Below, one piece after another: positions 27,942 to 37,153 of a stretch of DNA of 64,000 nt; the stretch's first letter is position 1; every line of letters starts with the position of its first letter. Location: contig NZ_LLZG01000388.1 in NCBI RefSeq assembly GCF_001509475.1, positions 62,001 to 126,000 of the forward strand. The letters are read 5' to 3'. Made by a program: the position numbers and the translations under genes. The notes under the pieces are model-generated. The model was given only the letters and a program-made list of their open reading frames with translations. It was not told where the DNA came from and did not search any database. This DNA is from Streptomyces regalis (lineage in GTDB: Bacteria; Actinomycetota; Actinomycetes; Streptomycetales; Streptomycetaceae).

Positions 27942-29354
27942 GTGGTCTTGGATCCGCGTCGGTGGTCGGAACTCCGGCGGTTTCGTGGGCTGTTGGAGTC
28001 AGGTGCGATGAGCCTGTCGGAGATCGCCCGTGAGACGGGGCTGGACCGCAAGACGGTCCGTAAGTACCTCGCGGGGCCGGCGACGCCGCCGCGCCGTTCG
28101 GCCAGTGGCCAGCTGGTGCCCAGGAAGATCGACGAGTTCGCGCCGCTGGTCGACTCGATGCTGCGGGCCGAGATCCTGATGAAGGCATCAGTGATCCACG
28201 AGCGCCTGGCCGCGGAGTACGGATTCACCGGTAACTACCAGCGCGTCAAGCTCTACGTTCAGCAGGCACGCCCGCGTGTCGCTGAGGAACTCGGCATCAA
28301 ACCGAAGGAGTTGGCGGGGCTCCACCGGCGCTTCGAGGTCATCCCCGGGGCTCAGGCCCAGGTCGACTGGGGTGATGAGGGCAAGGTCCTCGCCCACATG
28401 GGCATCCCGAAGGTCTACTCGTTCCACATGGTGCTGTCGTACTCACGCGACCCGTTCTGCTGCTTCACCGCCAGCCAGGACCTGCAGACCTTCTTCGACT
28501 GCCACCGGCGGGCATTTGCGCACTTCAGCGGGGTGCCGATGACGATCGTCTACGACCGGACCAAGACCGTCGTGCGTCGGCACGTCGCTCCCGGCGAGGC
28601 GGTCCCGCTGCATCCGGAGGCGGTCGGTTTCGCAGGGCACTACGACTTCGACATCGACGTCCTGGCCGCCTATCGGCCCACCGGCAAAGGGCGGGTTGAA
28701 CGCCAGGTTCTCATCGTTCGCGATCATGTGTTGTCCGGGCGGGCGTTCTCCTCGCTGGAGGAGATGGACGCCGCGTTCGCCGCCTGGGTGCCCAGGCGGC
28801 GGGACCAGATCCACAAGACGCACCGGGAAGTCATCGGCATCCGGGCCGCCCGCGACCACGCGGCCCTCAAACCGCTGCCGCCGACTCCGTACTTGGTGGC
28901 CGAGCGGCATCTGCGGCCGGTCGGCAAGGACTGCCTGGTCGCGTTCGGCGGAAACCTCTACTCGGTGCCCGCCCGCAAGGTCCGCCCACGTCAGCTGGTC
29001 GAGATCCGGGCGACGAAGTCCCAGGTCATGCTGCATTCGACCGTCCCCGATGCCAGCGGCGAGACTTTGCTGTCCACCCATCCGCGGGCGGTCGGCCGCG
29101 GCGTCGTCGTCAAGGAAGACGCGCACTGGGACGGCCTGCCGGCCGGCAAGAACCGCCGCACCACGACGGGCGACGTGACACCGCCACCGCGTCGCGAGCC
29201 GTCTGCGGGCGGCCAAGTAGGCCCACTGCAGGCCTTGTTGAACCGAGCCGCGGCCACCCGTGTTGAGGTCGGCCGGCGGCCATTGTCGGTCTATGACGAA
29301 CTGACCGGCACCCGGCCCTTCACCACCAACTCCCCGACGATGGAGTCGTCTTGA
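27942..29354 (+). CDS. istA: IS21-family transposase IstA
   Basis: About 470 residues from GTG 27942. It has an N-terminal HTH (MSLSEIARETGLDRKTVRKYL), a DDE integrase core (QAQVDWGDEG with the first Asp, IVYDRTKT with the second, a Glu in KGRVERQV) and a C-terminal beta-barrel region (LVAFGGNLYSVPARKVR). The frame is intact. Its stop overlaps the istB start (TTGA), the usual coupling in IS21. Confidence 0.93.
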   Translation: MVLDPRRWSELRRFRGLLESGAMSLSEIARETGLDRKTVRKYLAGPATPPRRSASGQLVPRKIDEFAPLVDSMLRAEILMKASVIHERLAAEYGFTGNYQRVKLYVQQARPRVAEELGIKPKELAGLHRRFEVIPGAQAQVDWGDEGKVLAHMGIPKVYSFHMVLSYSRDPFCCFTASQDLQTFFDCHRRAFAHFSGVPMTIVYDRTKTVVRRHVAPGEAVPLHPEAVGFAGHYDFDIDVLAAYRPTGKGRVERQVLIVRDHVLSGRAFSSLEEMDAAFAAWVPRRRDQIHKTHREVIGIRAARDHAALKPLPPTPYLVAERHLRPVGKDCLVAFGGNLYSVPARKVRPRQLVEIRATKSQVMLHSTVPDASGETLLSTHPRAVGRGVVVKEDAHWDGLPAGKNRRTTTGDVTPPPRREPSAGGQVGPLQALLNRAAATRVEVGRRPLSVYDELTGTRPFTTNSPTMESS

Positions 29355-30121
29355 GCGAGCTGACCGGCAACCGCATCCGCACCACGGCCGGCAAGCTCGG
29401 CCTGCCGCACCTGGCAGAGACCATCAACGAATACACCCGCCGGGCCGACGAGGCGAAGATGGGCTACCTCGACTTCCTCGACCTGGTCCTGTCCGAGGAA
29501 CTGGCCGTCCGCGACGACCGCCGTTTCCGCCAGGGCCTGCGGCTGTCCAAGCTGCCGCACCACAAGACGCTGGACGAGTACGACTTCTCGTTCCAGCCCG
29601 AGCTCGACCCGCGCAAGGTCAAAGACCTCGCCACCCTCTCCTTCGTCGACGGCAAGGCGAACGCCGCGCTGCTGGGGCCACCCGGGGTGGGCAAGACGCA
29701 TATCGCCGTCGCTCTCGCGGTCGCGGCCTGCCGGGCCGGCTACTCGATCTACTTCACCAGCCTCGACGACATGGTCCGCAACCTGAAGGCTGCCGAGTCG
29801 GCCGGGCGGCTGGTCAACAAACTCGGCACCTACCTGCGGCCGAGCGTCCTCGTGGTCGACGAGGTGGGCTACCAGCCCCTCGAACGCGCCGAGGCGAACC
29901 TGGTCTTCCAGGTCATCTCCAAGCGTTACGAGAAGGGCTCCATCATCCTGACCTCGAACAAGACCTTCAGCGAGTGGGGCCAGGTCTTCGGCGACGAAGT
30001 CCTCGCCACCGCGATCCTCGACCGACTCCTCCACCACTGCGAAGTGATCGCGATCAACGGCCCGAGCTACCGGCTCAAGAACCGCCTCCAGGCCATCGAG
30101 CGAGAGACCGAAGTGGCCTGA
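29351..30121 (+). CDS. istB: IS21-family helper ATPase IstB
   Basis: A 256-residue AAA+ ATPase of the DnaC/IstB type: Walker A LLGPPGVGKTHIAVA, Walker B VLVVDEVGYQPL and sensor I IILTSNKTFSEWGQVF. It helps IstA choose and capture target DNA. The start is TTG 29351, overlapping istA; length is typical. Confidence 0.93.
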   Translation: MSELTGNRIRTTAGKLGLPHLAETINEYTRRADEAKMGYLDFLDLVLSEELAVRDDRRFRQGLRLSKLPHHKTLDEYDFSFQPELDPRKVKDLATLSFVDGKANAALLGPPGVGKTHIAVALAVAACRAGYSIYFTSLDDMVRNLKAAESAGRLVNKLGTYLRPSVLVVDEVGYQPLERAEANLVFQVISKRYEKGSIILTSNKTFSEWGQVFGDEVLATAILDRLLHHCEVIAINGPSYRLKNRLQAIERETEVA

Positions 30122-30180
30122 CAGCTGGGGACGTTCGCCCGTACGCGACCGGGGAGACAAGCCCGTACGCCGACAGGCGG

Positions 30181-30296
30181 TGACTAGGCTGCTGGAGGAA
30201 CCGCGACTCGCTCGCAGCCCGCTCGCCCGTGAGCTCGCGGACGCAACGCGCGGCTACCAGGCGATCGACACCCGAACGAAGGCCCTCACTCCATGA
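30181..30296 (+). pseudogene. Zinc-ribbon XRE/TPR regulator, 3' end
   Basis: The detached last 38 codons of the regulator cut at 27816. In frame it reads VTRLLEEPRLARSPL, then ARELADATRGYQAIDTR, to a stop at 30294-30296, a usual tail for streptomycete XRE/TPR regulators. It now lacks a start. Its stop overlaps the next gene's ATG (ATGA), so that gene has lost its translational coupling. Confidence 0.75.
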
Positions 30297-31168
30297 CCCT
30301 GACGGTCTCCCCAGAGTCCGCCGCGCGCCAGGCCTGCCGGGCGTCAGGCATGGCCGACCAATCGCTCACCCAACTCCACGAACACGCCACCTCCGTATTC
30401 CTGCTTGCCCAAGAAGGCGTGGTCGTTCGCGTCAGCCCTGTCTCCCAGCAACAGAGGCTCGAGACCGCCATATCTCTGACACGCTGGCTCGTCGCAAACG
30501 ACTTCCCAGCCACAGAACCTGTAGACATTCCACAGCCAGTGGCTTACGCCCCCTACATCGTGACGTTCTGGCGGCACTACCCCCAACCTGCGAACGGTGC
30601 ACCACCTGCGGGATGGCTCGGCAAGCTGCTTCGCGCCTTCCACGCCCTGTCGTCACCCCCGCTGGCCCTCCCGCCGTACAAACCACTTGCCTCGCTCAAG
30701 GACACCGTGGAATCCAGCACCCACCTAGAGGAAGGCCAGCGAGCGTGGCTGACTGCCAGGAGAGAAGAACTCCTCGACGAGTACGAACAGCTTGACTTCC
30801 CGCTAGGCCGCGGTCATGTCCACGGAGATGCGTATCCGGGCAACACTCTGTGGGCCGGCCAAGGCGTCCGGCTCGGCGACTGGGACGAAGCAGCGGTCGG
30901 GCCGCGTGAGATCGACCTGGCAAACACCTTTCAAGGGGTCCGTTTCGGTCGCACCACAGAAGAACTTGACGAATTTAGTCAGCAGTACGGATGCGACATC
31001 AGACAGTGGCCTGGACTCCGCGTTCTCTGCGAAATCCGCGACCTGCACACCCTCGGCTCCTATATCCGCCGTGCAGATCGCGGAGATTCCGCTGCCGCGC
31101 AGCAGCTTGCACATCGCATTGCGACCCTCAGGAACCGCGACTTCCAAGCCCAATGGAAGGCTGCCTGA
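30293..31168 (+). CDS. APH-family phosphotransferase
   Basis: A 291-residue kinase of the aminoglycoside/choline phosphotransferase fold. The catalytic loop VHGDAYPGNTLW holds the base Asp and Asn, and the metal site is VRLGDWDEAAVGPREIDLA. The N-lobe ATP Lys is not in the common place (VVVRVSPV instead), so activity may be altered. ATG 30293 overlaps the stop of the regulator gene now split by IS21; the original operon was regulator then kinase. The substrate is unknown; resistance should not be assumed. Confidence 0.78.
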   Translation: MTLTVSPESAARQACRASGMADQSLTQLHEHATSVFLLAQEGVVVRVSPVSQQQRLETAISLTRWLVANDFPATEPVDIPQPVAYAPYIVTFWRHYPQPANGAPPAGWLGKLLRAFHALSSPPLALPPYKPLASLKDTVESSTHLEEGQRAWLTARREELLDEYEQLDFPLGRGHVHGDAYPGNTLWAGQGVRLGDWDEAAVGPREIDLANTFQGVRFGRTTEELDEFSQQYGCDIRQWPGLRVLCEIRDLHTLGSYIRRADRGDSAAAQQLAHRIATLRNRDFQAQWKAA

Positions 31169-31198
31169 GGCGATCTGCTCTCGCCACTAGAGCTGTCG

Positions 31199-32161
31199 TC
31201 ACGTGGCCGTCGTTGTGGAGATCAACTTGACGACGTCGCCCGCACAGCCCCACGACAGGGTGACGCCACTGCCGCCGTGCCCGTAGTTGTGGACCACCGT
31301 GACGCCGTTCTCGTGGCGCTCCTCCTCGACCCGGACGGCAGATCGTGTCGGCCGGGCACCCACTCGGTGGGAGATCACGGGTGCCTTCGCCAACCCAGGC
31401 ACGATCTCAGCGCACCGCTCCACAATGGCCCGGGCTGCCTGAGCATCCTCTCCAAGGTGTGCCTCTCCGTCGATCGCGGTTCCGCCGAGCACAACGGTGT
31501 CGCCGTGCGGGTAGATGCACAGGAGATCGGACGACAGGCCCGTGTCTTCGGAGAAGAATTCTGTGACGCCTGGGTTCTTCACCACGACGTGCTGGCCGCG
31601 GATGGGTCGGATATCGGAGTCTCCGGCGAGGTTTCCACCTCCCAGCCCCGCGCAGTTCACAATCACGGAGGCGCCTTCGATCTCATCCAGTGAACGGATT
31701 GTCCCGCGTTCAACGATCCCGCCCGTGCTCCGGAAGCGGTCCAGCAGGTACTGCAAGTAGACCGGCATGTCGATGAGCGGCACGGTGAACCGGTAGCCGC
31801 TGGCGAAGCCGGCGGGCAATTCCTCCGACATGCAGGTGCGAAAGTCGGGCACCAGGCCGCTCCAGTCCGGCGCCGACACAGCGGTCCTGGCCGCCTCGAT
31901 CCCGGTCACCATGCGCACCCCGGTCGCGGAATCGTCGGCCAAGACCTCGAAGACGTGAAGAGAAGCGAGACTCCATTCGCGGACCCGCGCCCGCGGCTCA
32001 ACCAGATAGGGCCCCCACATCGCGCCGGCCGCCAGCGATGTCACGCCAGGAACATCCTCCGCCACGAGACGCACGGGAAACCCTGCTTCGAGGAGCGCAA
32101 CCCCTGAAGTGAGGCCTGAGACGCCCGCGCCGATGATGACGATCGTCCGCTCTGCTGTCAT
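31199..32161 (-). CDS. D-amino-acid oxidase (FAD-dependent)
   Basis: A 320-residue flavoprotein. The N-terminal Rossmann motif is IVIIGAGVSGLTSGVALL; the C-terminal signature VVHNYGHGGSGVTLSWGCA is characteristic of D-amino-acid oxidases; VGARPTRSAVRVE carries the substrate-binding Arg. It oxidises D-amino acids to imino acids with release of H2O2. The start ATG 32161 overlaps the stop of the upstream TPR regulator (ATGA), so the two are an operon. No peroxisomal or export signal is present; the enzyme is cytoplasmic. Confidence 0.88.
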   Translation of the reverse strand: MTAERTIVIIGAGVSGLTSGVALLEAGFPVRLVAEDVPGVTSLAAGAMWGPYLVEPRARVREWSLASLHVFEVLADDSATGVRMVTGIEAARTAVSAPDWSGLVPDFRTCMSEELPAGFASGYRFTVPLIDMPVYLQYLLDRFRSTGGIVERGTIRSLDEIEGASVIVNCAGLGGGNLAGDSDIRPIRGQHVVVKNPGVTEFFSEDTGLSSDLLCIYPHGDTVVLGGTAIDGEAHLGEDAQAARAIVERCAEIVPGLAKAPVISHRVGARPTRSAVRVEEERHENGVTVVHNYGHGGSGVTLSWGCAGDVVKLISTTTAT

Positions 32162-33618
32162 GCCCCGACCGTATCCGCCTGACCAGGCCCAGTTCCGGCA
32201 TATACCCGAAGGCCCTCCTCCAACTCAGGCAAGAACGTCTTCACATGCGGATTCCTCTGCCTCCGACGCAACTCGACAGCCAACTGCTGAAGAAGCCCTG
32301 TGCTGCGGGGGGAGCGGACTGTTTCGAGGCGTGCGACGGCGGTCCTCGCGATCTCGATGGAGCGTTCCATCTCCCCTGAGGCGCTGTAGCCCAGGGCTAG
32401 CCAGGCGCCTTCGAACAGGGCTCTCCGTTGACTCGGGTCCCCGTTGCTGACCATGTGAGCCCCGGTCTCCAGGAGATCCTGCCCGCGCCGCATGAAGCGA
32501 CGACCGGTCGACCGTTGTCCCTCGCGGAAGGCTGAGCGCCCCAGATTGATCATCGAGTAGCCGGTCTGGCACTCCAAGTGGTTCGGCGTGAGGAAGTACA
32601 TCCACCGTGGCTCGACTTCGTACCCTGCTCGGGTCTCGATCAGTTCTCGGGCGAGCCAACTGGTCCGCTCGAAGTCTGCCGAACGTCCAGCAGCCGCGTA
32701 TCCGTGCGCCAAGCGGGAGAGGACTGACGCCCGGACGCTTGCTGTGCCGGCCTCGCTTGCTCGCCGAGCGGCTTCGCCCAGGGTGATCGCATCCTCAGCA
32801 TGGTGTCGACTGGCTGCCTGAAAGGACATGTCGGCGAGGATGTGCGCGCACAACTCTCGGTCGTTGACCTGGTGCGCCGCTCTGAGAGCCGTAACGAAAT
32901 ACCGTTGAGCGAGACCGTGGTTGGCGGAGTCGAAGGCCATCCAGCCGGCGAGCTGCCCAATCTCGGCGAAGGCACGGATCAACCGGGCGGTCGCGTCCTG
33001 GGAAAATCCGCCCTCGCGCAGCAGGAGACCGACAGCGCGAAACTGTGCTCCGACGTACGGCAGGTGCCGCGCGCCGCCGTTCGCGTCGTCGAGGAGTTGC
33101 AGCAACGGCAGGTTCTGCTCGACCTGGGCGACGAGAGGATCGGAGCCCTCGCTGTCGGTGATCCTCGGCGTGAAGGTGCCACGCCCTGCCACTCCGTCGA
33201 GGTACTGAGAGACCGCCGCAAGCAGCCCTGCCCCCGAGATGGCCAAGAAGCGGCGGCGGTCGACAAGCCCGCCAAGCACCCAGTCCTCCACGATCTGATC
33301 AAGCCCTTTGACGGTCCATGGGTGTTCCAGGTTCGCATCTGCGGGTAGCAGCAGGGGAGCGTCGAGGGCCCTGCCCTGCCACAGTTGTTCCACAGAAACC
33401 GGCCGGCCGAGTTCGTGCGAGAGAACATGTGCCGTCATCGCGGGCAACGGCGAGCGCGGCACACCTCCGGCGTCTCGCCAGTGGTAGGGCGCAGTCTCGG
33501 CGACCGTCCCAGCTCCGAAGACTCGGTTCAGCTTTCGGGCAAGAGCTTTGGGGCTCCAGCCGAGTTCGTCCAGGAGCGCCGACAGCACCTCGTTGTACCC
33601 CTTGGCTGCCTTCGACAC
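32158..33618 (-). CDS. XRE/TPR-type transcriptional regulator
   Basis: A 486-residue regulator started at GTG 33618, which follows GAGAGGAGG. The N-terminal 70 residues form a helix-turn-helix (NEVLSALLDELGWSPKALARKL), then an internal twin-Arg hydrophobic stretch (VDRRRFLAISGAGLLAAV) common in this streptomycete family, then TPR-like helices to the end. It lacks the four-Cys ribbon of the other regulators here. Coupled to the D-amino-acid oxidase gene, it probably controls that operon. Confidence 0.8.
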   Translation of the reverse strand: MSKAAKGYNEVLSALLDELGWSPKALARKLNRVFGAGTVAETAPYHWRDAGGVPRSPLPAMTAHVLSHELGRPVSVEQLWQGRALDAPLLLPADANLEHPWTVKGLDQIVEDWVLGGLVDRRRFLAISGAGLLAAVSQYLDGVAGRGTFTPRITDSEGSDPLVAQVEQNLPLLQLLDDANGGARHLPYVGAQFRAVGLLLREGGFSQDATARLIRAFAEIGQLAGWMAFDSANHGLAQRYFVTALRAAHQVNDRELCAHILADMSFQAASRHHAEDAITLGEAARRASEAGTASVRASVLSRLAHGYAAAGRSADFERTSWLARELIETRAGYEVEPRWMYFLTPNHLECQTGYSMINLGRSAFREGQRSTGRRFMRRGQDLLETGAHMVSNGDPSQRRALFEGAWLALGYSASGEMERSIEIARTAVARLETVRSPRSTGLLQQLAVELRRRQRNPHVKTFLPELEEGLRVYAGTGPGQADTVGA

Positions 33619-33866
33619 TCCGGGCCTCCTCTCTGCGTTGCACGTACTACGTGCTCTCGCTAAGACATTTCCCAAGTTCGGCCCAACGATCAACCCGTAG
33701 GAAAGTTGACCGAGTTGACCGCCTGATGGCCTGCGCTGAGCACCGATGTATCCGGTGTTCTAGTGCTTCGGGCTACGAACGTGGCCTCAGCGCCCAGATC
33801 AGGCCGGGACACCGGCTCGGAGCCCGAGCATGAAGCAGGGCACCCCGTCCGCAAGGAGTGAGCGTC

Positions 33867-34358
33867 GTGCTGGCCGGACAGATCACCGAGACACGACCTC
33901 CAGGGTCCGGTCGCCGATGCACGGAATGCGGATGCCGCCTCAACCGGTACAACGACGGCCGTCGCTGCTTCGCGTGCAGCCACAACGCCGCCATGCCGGA
34001 GGCATCCGCACCGGCGATCCCACAGGACGTCTGGGACAACTGCGAAGTGCAGCAGGCTCTGATCTCCCGCGACTTCGGGTTCCTGTGCTTACGCATCCGT
34101 GAATTGACATCGATGCGGCAAGACGACCTGGCGCTGATCACAGGCCTCAGTCAGCCCTACCTGTCGATGCTGGAATCGGGCCAGCGCAAGCTGACCAACA
34201 TCGACAAGATCGTCACCCTCCTGGACGGCATGAACGTGCCCGGTTCCCTTACGGGGCCGATGCTTTGCACTCCAAACCGAGCTATTTCGCCAGGAACTCA
34301 ATCACCGGGGGCCCTCGAAGCATCCACAATTCCGGTATACACCAAAGCGCCCCTGTGA
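33867..34358 (+). CDS. Short zinc-ribbon XRE regulator
   Basis: About 163 residues from GTG 33867 (AAGGAG eight bases upstream; GTG 33858 is an in-frame alternative inside that site). The four-Cys ribbon is CTECGCRL ... CFAC, followed by an XRE helix-turn-helix (RQDDLALITGLSQPYLSMLESG). The TPR part present in the 26457 gene is absent, so this is a DNA-binding module only. It stands directly upstream of the radical SAM operon and of two operator-like sites, so it is the best candidate to control that operon. Confidence 0.8.
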   Translation: MLAGQITETRPPGSGRRCTECGCRLNRYNDGRRCFACSHNAAMPEASAPAIPQDVWDNCEVQQALISRDFGFLCLRIRELTSMRQDDLALITGLSQPYLSMLESGQRKLTNIDKIVTLLDGMNVPGSLTGPMLCTPNRAISPGTQSPGALEASTIPVYTKAPL

Positions 34359-34361
34359 GAT

Positions 34362-34375
34362 ATCACAACCGTAAT
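34362..34375. promoter_or_regulatory. Operator-like site (copy 3), imperfect
   Basis: ATCAC AACC GTAAT: one mismatch from the ATCAC-N4-GTGAT palindrome. It lies 208 bases before the 118-residue protein gene that opens the radical SAM operon. Confidence 0.45.
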
Positions 34376-34458
34376 GTTTGACGGCTGAAACATGCTGGCG
34401 GGACTGGGATTCAGTGGCGTGGCAGATACGGTCGCCGAATCCATATTGCTGCAGTGAT

Positions 34459-34472
34459 ATCACTCGCGGAAT
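34459..34472. promoter_or_regulatory. Operator-like site (copy 4), imperfect
   Basis: ATCAC TCGC GGAAT, preceded by GTGAT so that GTGATATCAC forms its own palindrome (34454-34463). It is 97 bases after copy 3 and 111 bases before the radical SAM operon. Spaced pairs like this can support cooperative binding. Confidence 0.45.
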
Positions 34473-34582
34473 GTTCCCAATCCTCATCGTGCGGAAAGCT
34501 ACTCGCCGCACAGTCCTTCAGGGCTCTGCACAGAGCAACACCGATCGTCGCCAAGAAGAGAGCATTCGAAGGGAGAGAGAGC

Positions 34583-34939
34583 ATGCCGACACCTCGTCGG
34601 AACAAGAACGACCACCTGCTCTACGCCGACGTCGTCGACTCCAAGCAGAAGGCCGGCGTCTGGATGGGCGAGCGTGACGCCTTCCAGGCCAGGCAGGCCG
34701 AGATCCTGGAAGCAGTGAAGGACAAGGCGGACTGGGTCCCGGTCGAGAACGCGATCATGGTGGTCAGCACCGAGCCCGCCGGTATCACGGTTATCGCGCC
34801 GAACCCGACCCTCCCCGGCGTGATCGTCCTCGCCGACGGAGGCTCACCGGAGGCCTCAGCACAGCTGCAGGCCGCCGGCGAGGAGCTCGTCCGCAAGGTC
34901 ATGGCCGAGCGCGGCATCGTCGAAGAGGAAGCCGCGTAA
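34583..34939 (+). CDS. Small protein opening the radical SAM operon
   Basis: A 118-residue acidic, soluble protein from ATG 34583 (GGGAGAGAGAG upstream). It begins MPTPRRNKNDHLLYADVVD, has a helix (ERDAFQARQAEILEAVKDK), a beta region (NAIMVVSTEPAGITVIAP) and a final helix ending EEEAA. It is only four bases before the SPASM enzyme gene. It lacks a leader/core layout or Cys/Ser/Thr-rich tail, so it does not look like an ordinary RiPP precursor; a partner or carrier protein is as likely. I do not recognise the family. Confidence 0.65.
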   Translation: MPTPRRNKNDHLLYADVVDSKQKAGVWMGERDAFQARQAEILEAVKDKADWVPVENAIMVVSTEPAGITVIAPNPTLPGVIVLADGGSPEASAQLQAAGEELVRKVMAERGIVEEEAA

Positions 34940-34943
34940 CACC

Positions 34944-36245
34944 GTGACGTCCTCACAGCTCCTGTGGGGGAAGTACATCCAGTACGTCCGGGACGGCGAG
35001 GGTGCCCTCCTCGACCCGGTCACGCTGGACAGTGTGTACCTCGACCGCGGGGAGGTCACCGACCTCTCCGCGGTTCCCCCGACCGCGACACACAAAGCTC
35101 TCGCCGAGCTCGGCTTCTCGCCCGACAGCCCCGACGTCGACCAGCGTGAAGCACTCCACAGCCGTCTCCACCAACTCGGCCTGGATTCCGTCCCCGTACG
35201 GATCAGCGGCCTGCGCGTCGTCCTCACCGACGCCTGCAACATGAAGTGCAGCTACTGCTTCGTCGAGACCAACACCGGCAAGCCGGACATGACCGAGCAG
35301 GAAATCGCCGACGGCCTCACCTATCTCTTCGAGACGAACGCCGGTCGCGACGAGGTAGCCATCCAATGGTTCGGCGGCGAACCGACGACCCGGTTCGACC
35401 TGATGCAGTACGGGGACACCCTCGCGGACTCCCTCGCCGAGCAGTACGACGTCAAACGGGTCCGCCGAACAGTCGTCACCAACGGCGCCCGCATCACCGA
35501 CGCCATGATCGACCACTTCGCCCGCTACCAGTACGGCGTCGGCATCTCCATCGACGGACCACCCGCCATCAACGCCGAGCACCGAAGGCTCCTGGGCGGG
35601 CAACCGGCCGACAACAGGATCCAGCGCAACGTCCGTCGGCTCCTCGACGCGGACGGCATCCACGTGGGCTGCAACCTCACCCCTACGTCCGCGAACATAG
35701 GCCGCCTGGCCGAAACCGTTACCTGGATCATCGACCATCTCGGGCTGAGGTTCATCTACGCCAACACCCCGATACCTACCAGCGGACGCTGGACGGTTAA
35801 GGGCAGGGAACTGGCTCAGGAGCTGTACCAGGCACGCCTTGTCGCCCTCGGGCGTGGCGGGATGATGTTCTCCGTCCTCGACCGAGCCTTCCAGGCCCTC
35901 GACCGGCGCCGCCCCATGCTCTTCGACCACATGCAGAGCGACCGGACCCTGAACGTCGCCCTGCTGCCCGGCAATCGGGTCAGCCTCTGCGACATCAACT
36001 TCACCTCGCCCTCTTTCCTGCATACCCTCGACGAGGTGCGAGCGGACCCGAACCTGCTCGGTGGCATCGCCAAGACCGTCGCCCCCATCCCCGAATGCGG
36101 GCAGTGCCCGGCCCTTGCGATCTGCGGTGGGCCTTCCCGCAATGAACAACTCCTCATCGGCGGAGACCGACCGGACCCGCAGATGTGCGACTTCTACACC
36201 AGCACCGTGGAGATCGCGGTCTGGGACAGCACGGGGGTGCAGTGA
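34944..36245 (+). CDS. Radical SAM/SPASM enzyme
   Basis: A 433-residue enzyme from GTG 34944. Residues 1-85 form an extra N-terminal domain (LLWGKYIQYVRDGEGALLD) that could bind a partner. The radical SAM core follows with TDACNMKCSYCFVE (CxxxCxxC for the 4Fe-4S cluster) and the SAM-binding FGGEPTT. The C-terminus has a Cys set (LCDINF, PECGQCPALAICGG, MCDF) typical of SPASM auxiliary clusters. Such enzymes modify peptides or proteins. It is second in a four-gene operon and overlaps the next gene by GTGA. Confidence 0.85.
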   Translation: MTSSQLLWGKYIQYVRDGEGALLDPVTLDSVYLDRGEVTDLSAVPPTATHKALAELGFSPDSPDVDQREALHSRLHQLGLDSVPVRISGLRVVLTDACNMKCSYCFVETNTGKPDMTEQEIADGLTYLFETNAGRDEVAIQWFGGEPTTRFDLMQYGDTLADSLAEQYDVKRVRRTVVTNGARITDAMIDHFARYQYGVGISIDGPPAINAEHRRLLGGQPADNRIQRNVRRLLDADGIHVGCNLTPTSANIGRLAETVTWIIDHLGLRFIYANTPIPTSGRWTVKGRELAQELYQARLVALGRGGMMFSVLDRAFQALDRRRPMLFDHMQSDRTLNVALLPGNRVSLCDINFTSPSFLHTLDEVRADPNLLGGIAKTVAPIPECGQCPALAICGGPSRNEQLLIGGDRPDPQMCDFYTSTVEIAVWDSTGVQ

Positions 36246-37150
36246 ACACCGTCACCCACCCGGAGAGTCTGCCCGCGCCAGCCCGACAGCGGTTCCGATC
36301 CGCGCTCATCAGCACCGCCGGCCACTGCAAGATCGCCTGCGGGTTCTGCTTCCGAGCTGACCGGGCCCACGGCTTCCTCGACATCCCCACCTACACCCGG
36401 GCACTGTCCAGGTTGAAGGAGACCGGCGTCGAAGCGATCTGCCTGACTGGCGGCGAACCCGCGCACCACCCCGAGCTCCGCCAACTCGTGCGGCTCGCCC
36501 ACCAGTTCGGGATTCCCGTATCGATCGTCACCTCGGCCCGAGATCCCGATGACGTCGATCGCTTGGCCGGCGTCGGGCGCCTGCTCGCGAACGTCACTGT
36601 GTCCGCCGACTCGATCGGCGCCATGGAACTTGGGCGCACAACGCGTTCCGTGGCGTCGGCGATCGCAACGCTGGAGCAGGTCCCCGCGGCAGAGAGAGTT
36701 CTCCACGTCACGTACTGGAACCTCACAGCCCGCGAATGCCAGGACATCCACGAGCGGGTCGAGAAGTCAGGAATCCAGATCCAGATCAGCCCGGTGGCGC
36801 TCGACGATACGGCTCGCGAGCGCGCGGGCTACACCTCCTACGACTACCTTGCCCGACAGCGGGAGGACGCCGATCTTCTCGGCCGCTTCTTCCAACTCGC
36901 CGAGCGGTTCCAGGAGCACCTCACCACGCTGCGAGCCATGCAGTTGTACCCCGAGCGGCGGCCCTCCTGCGCATCCGCGGCCCTGTACGTGTCCGCAAGC
37001 GGCGAGATCCGCCGCTGCCCCTACAGCAAGTCAGGGGTGAGTGTCCGCGCACCTCGCGCGGAGATCAGCCGCTTTCTCCACGCTGAACCCCACGACCGGA
37101 CTACCCCAGAGTGTGCGGCCATCTGCCGTGCCGACGACACCCGTGAGTAG
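36242..37150 (+). CDS. Second radical SAM enzyme
   Basis: A 302-residue protein from GTG 36242 overlapping the previous stop. The cluster motif is AGHCKIACGFCFRAD (CxxxCxxC) and the SAM site is CLTGGEPAHHPEL. C-terminal Cys (RPSCAS, RRCPYSKSG, PECAAIC) may hold an auxiliary cluster. It is shorter than the SPASM partner and not a close copy of it, so two different radical steps are likely. The next gene starts four bases after its stop. Confidence 0.85.
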   Translation: MNTVTHPESLPAPARQRFRSALISTAGHCKIACGFCFRADRAHGFLDIPTYTRALSRLKETGVEAICLTGGEPAHHPELRQLVRLAHQFGIPVSIVTSARDPDDVDRLAGVGRLLANVTVSADSIGAMELGRTTRSVASAIATLEQVPAAERVLHVTYWNLTARECQDIHERVEKSGIQIQISPVALDDTARERAGYTSYDYLARQREDADLLGRFFQLAERFQEHLTTLRAMQLYPERRPSCASAALYVSASGEIRRCPYSKSGVSVRAPRAEISRFLHAEPHDRTTPECAAICRADDTRE

Positions 37151-37153
37151 ACG

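Larger units (their letters stand above)
27817..30175 (+). mobile_element. IS21-family insertion sequence
   Basis: A 2,359-bp element. The termini are imperfect inverted repeats of about 44 bp, identical over the first 11 bp (TGTCGGCGTAC) and again over TCCCC, CGCGTACGG and GAACG. A 5-bp direct repeat GGCGG flanks it at 27812-27816 and 30176-30180, in the 4-8 bp range known for IS21. It encodes overlapping istA and istB. Excising it with one GGCGG restores an in-frame regulator gene continuing ...AMQAVTRLLEEPRLARSPL. Confidence 0.92.

Noticed and set aside
34392..34457. 21-codon frame between operator copies 3 and 4
   Set aside because: No ribosome site, ends inside the operator, and no signal- or precursor-like features.
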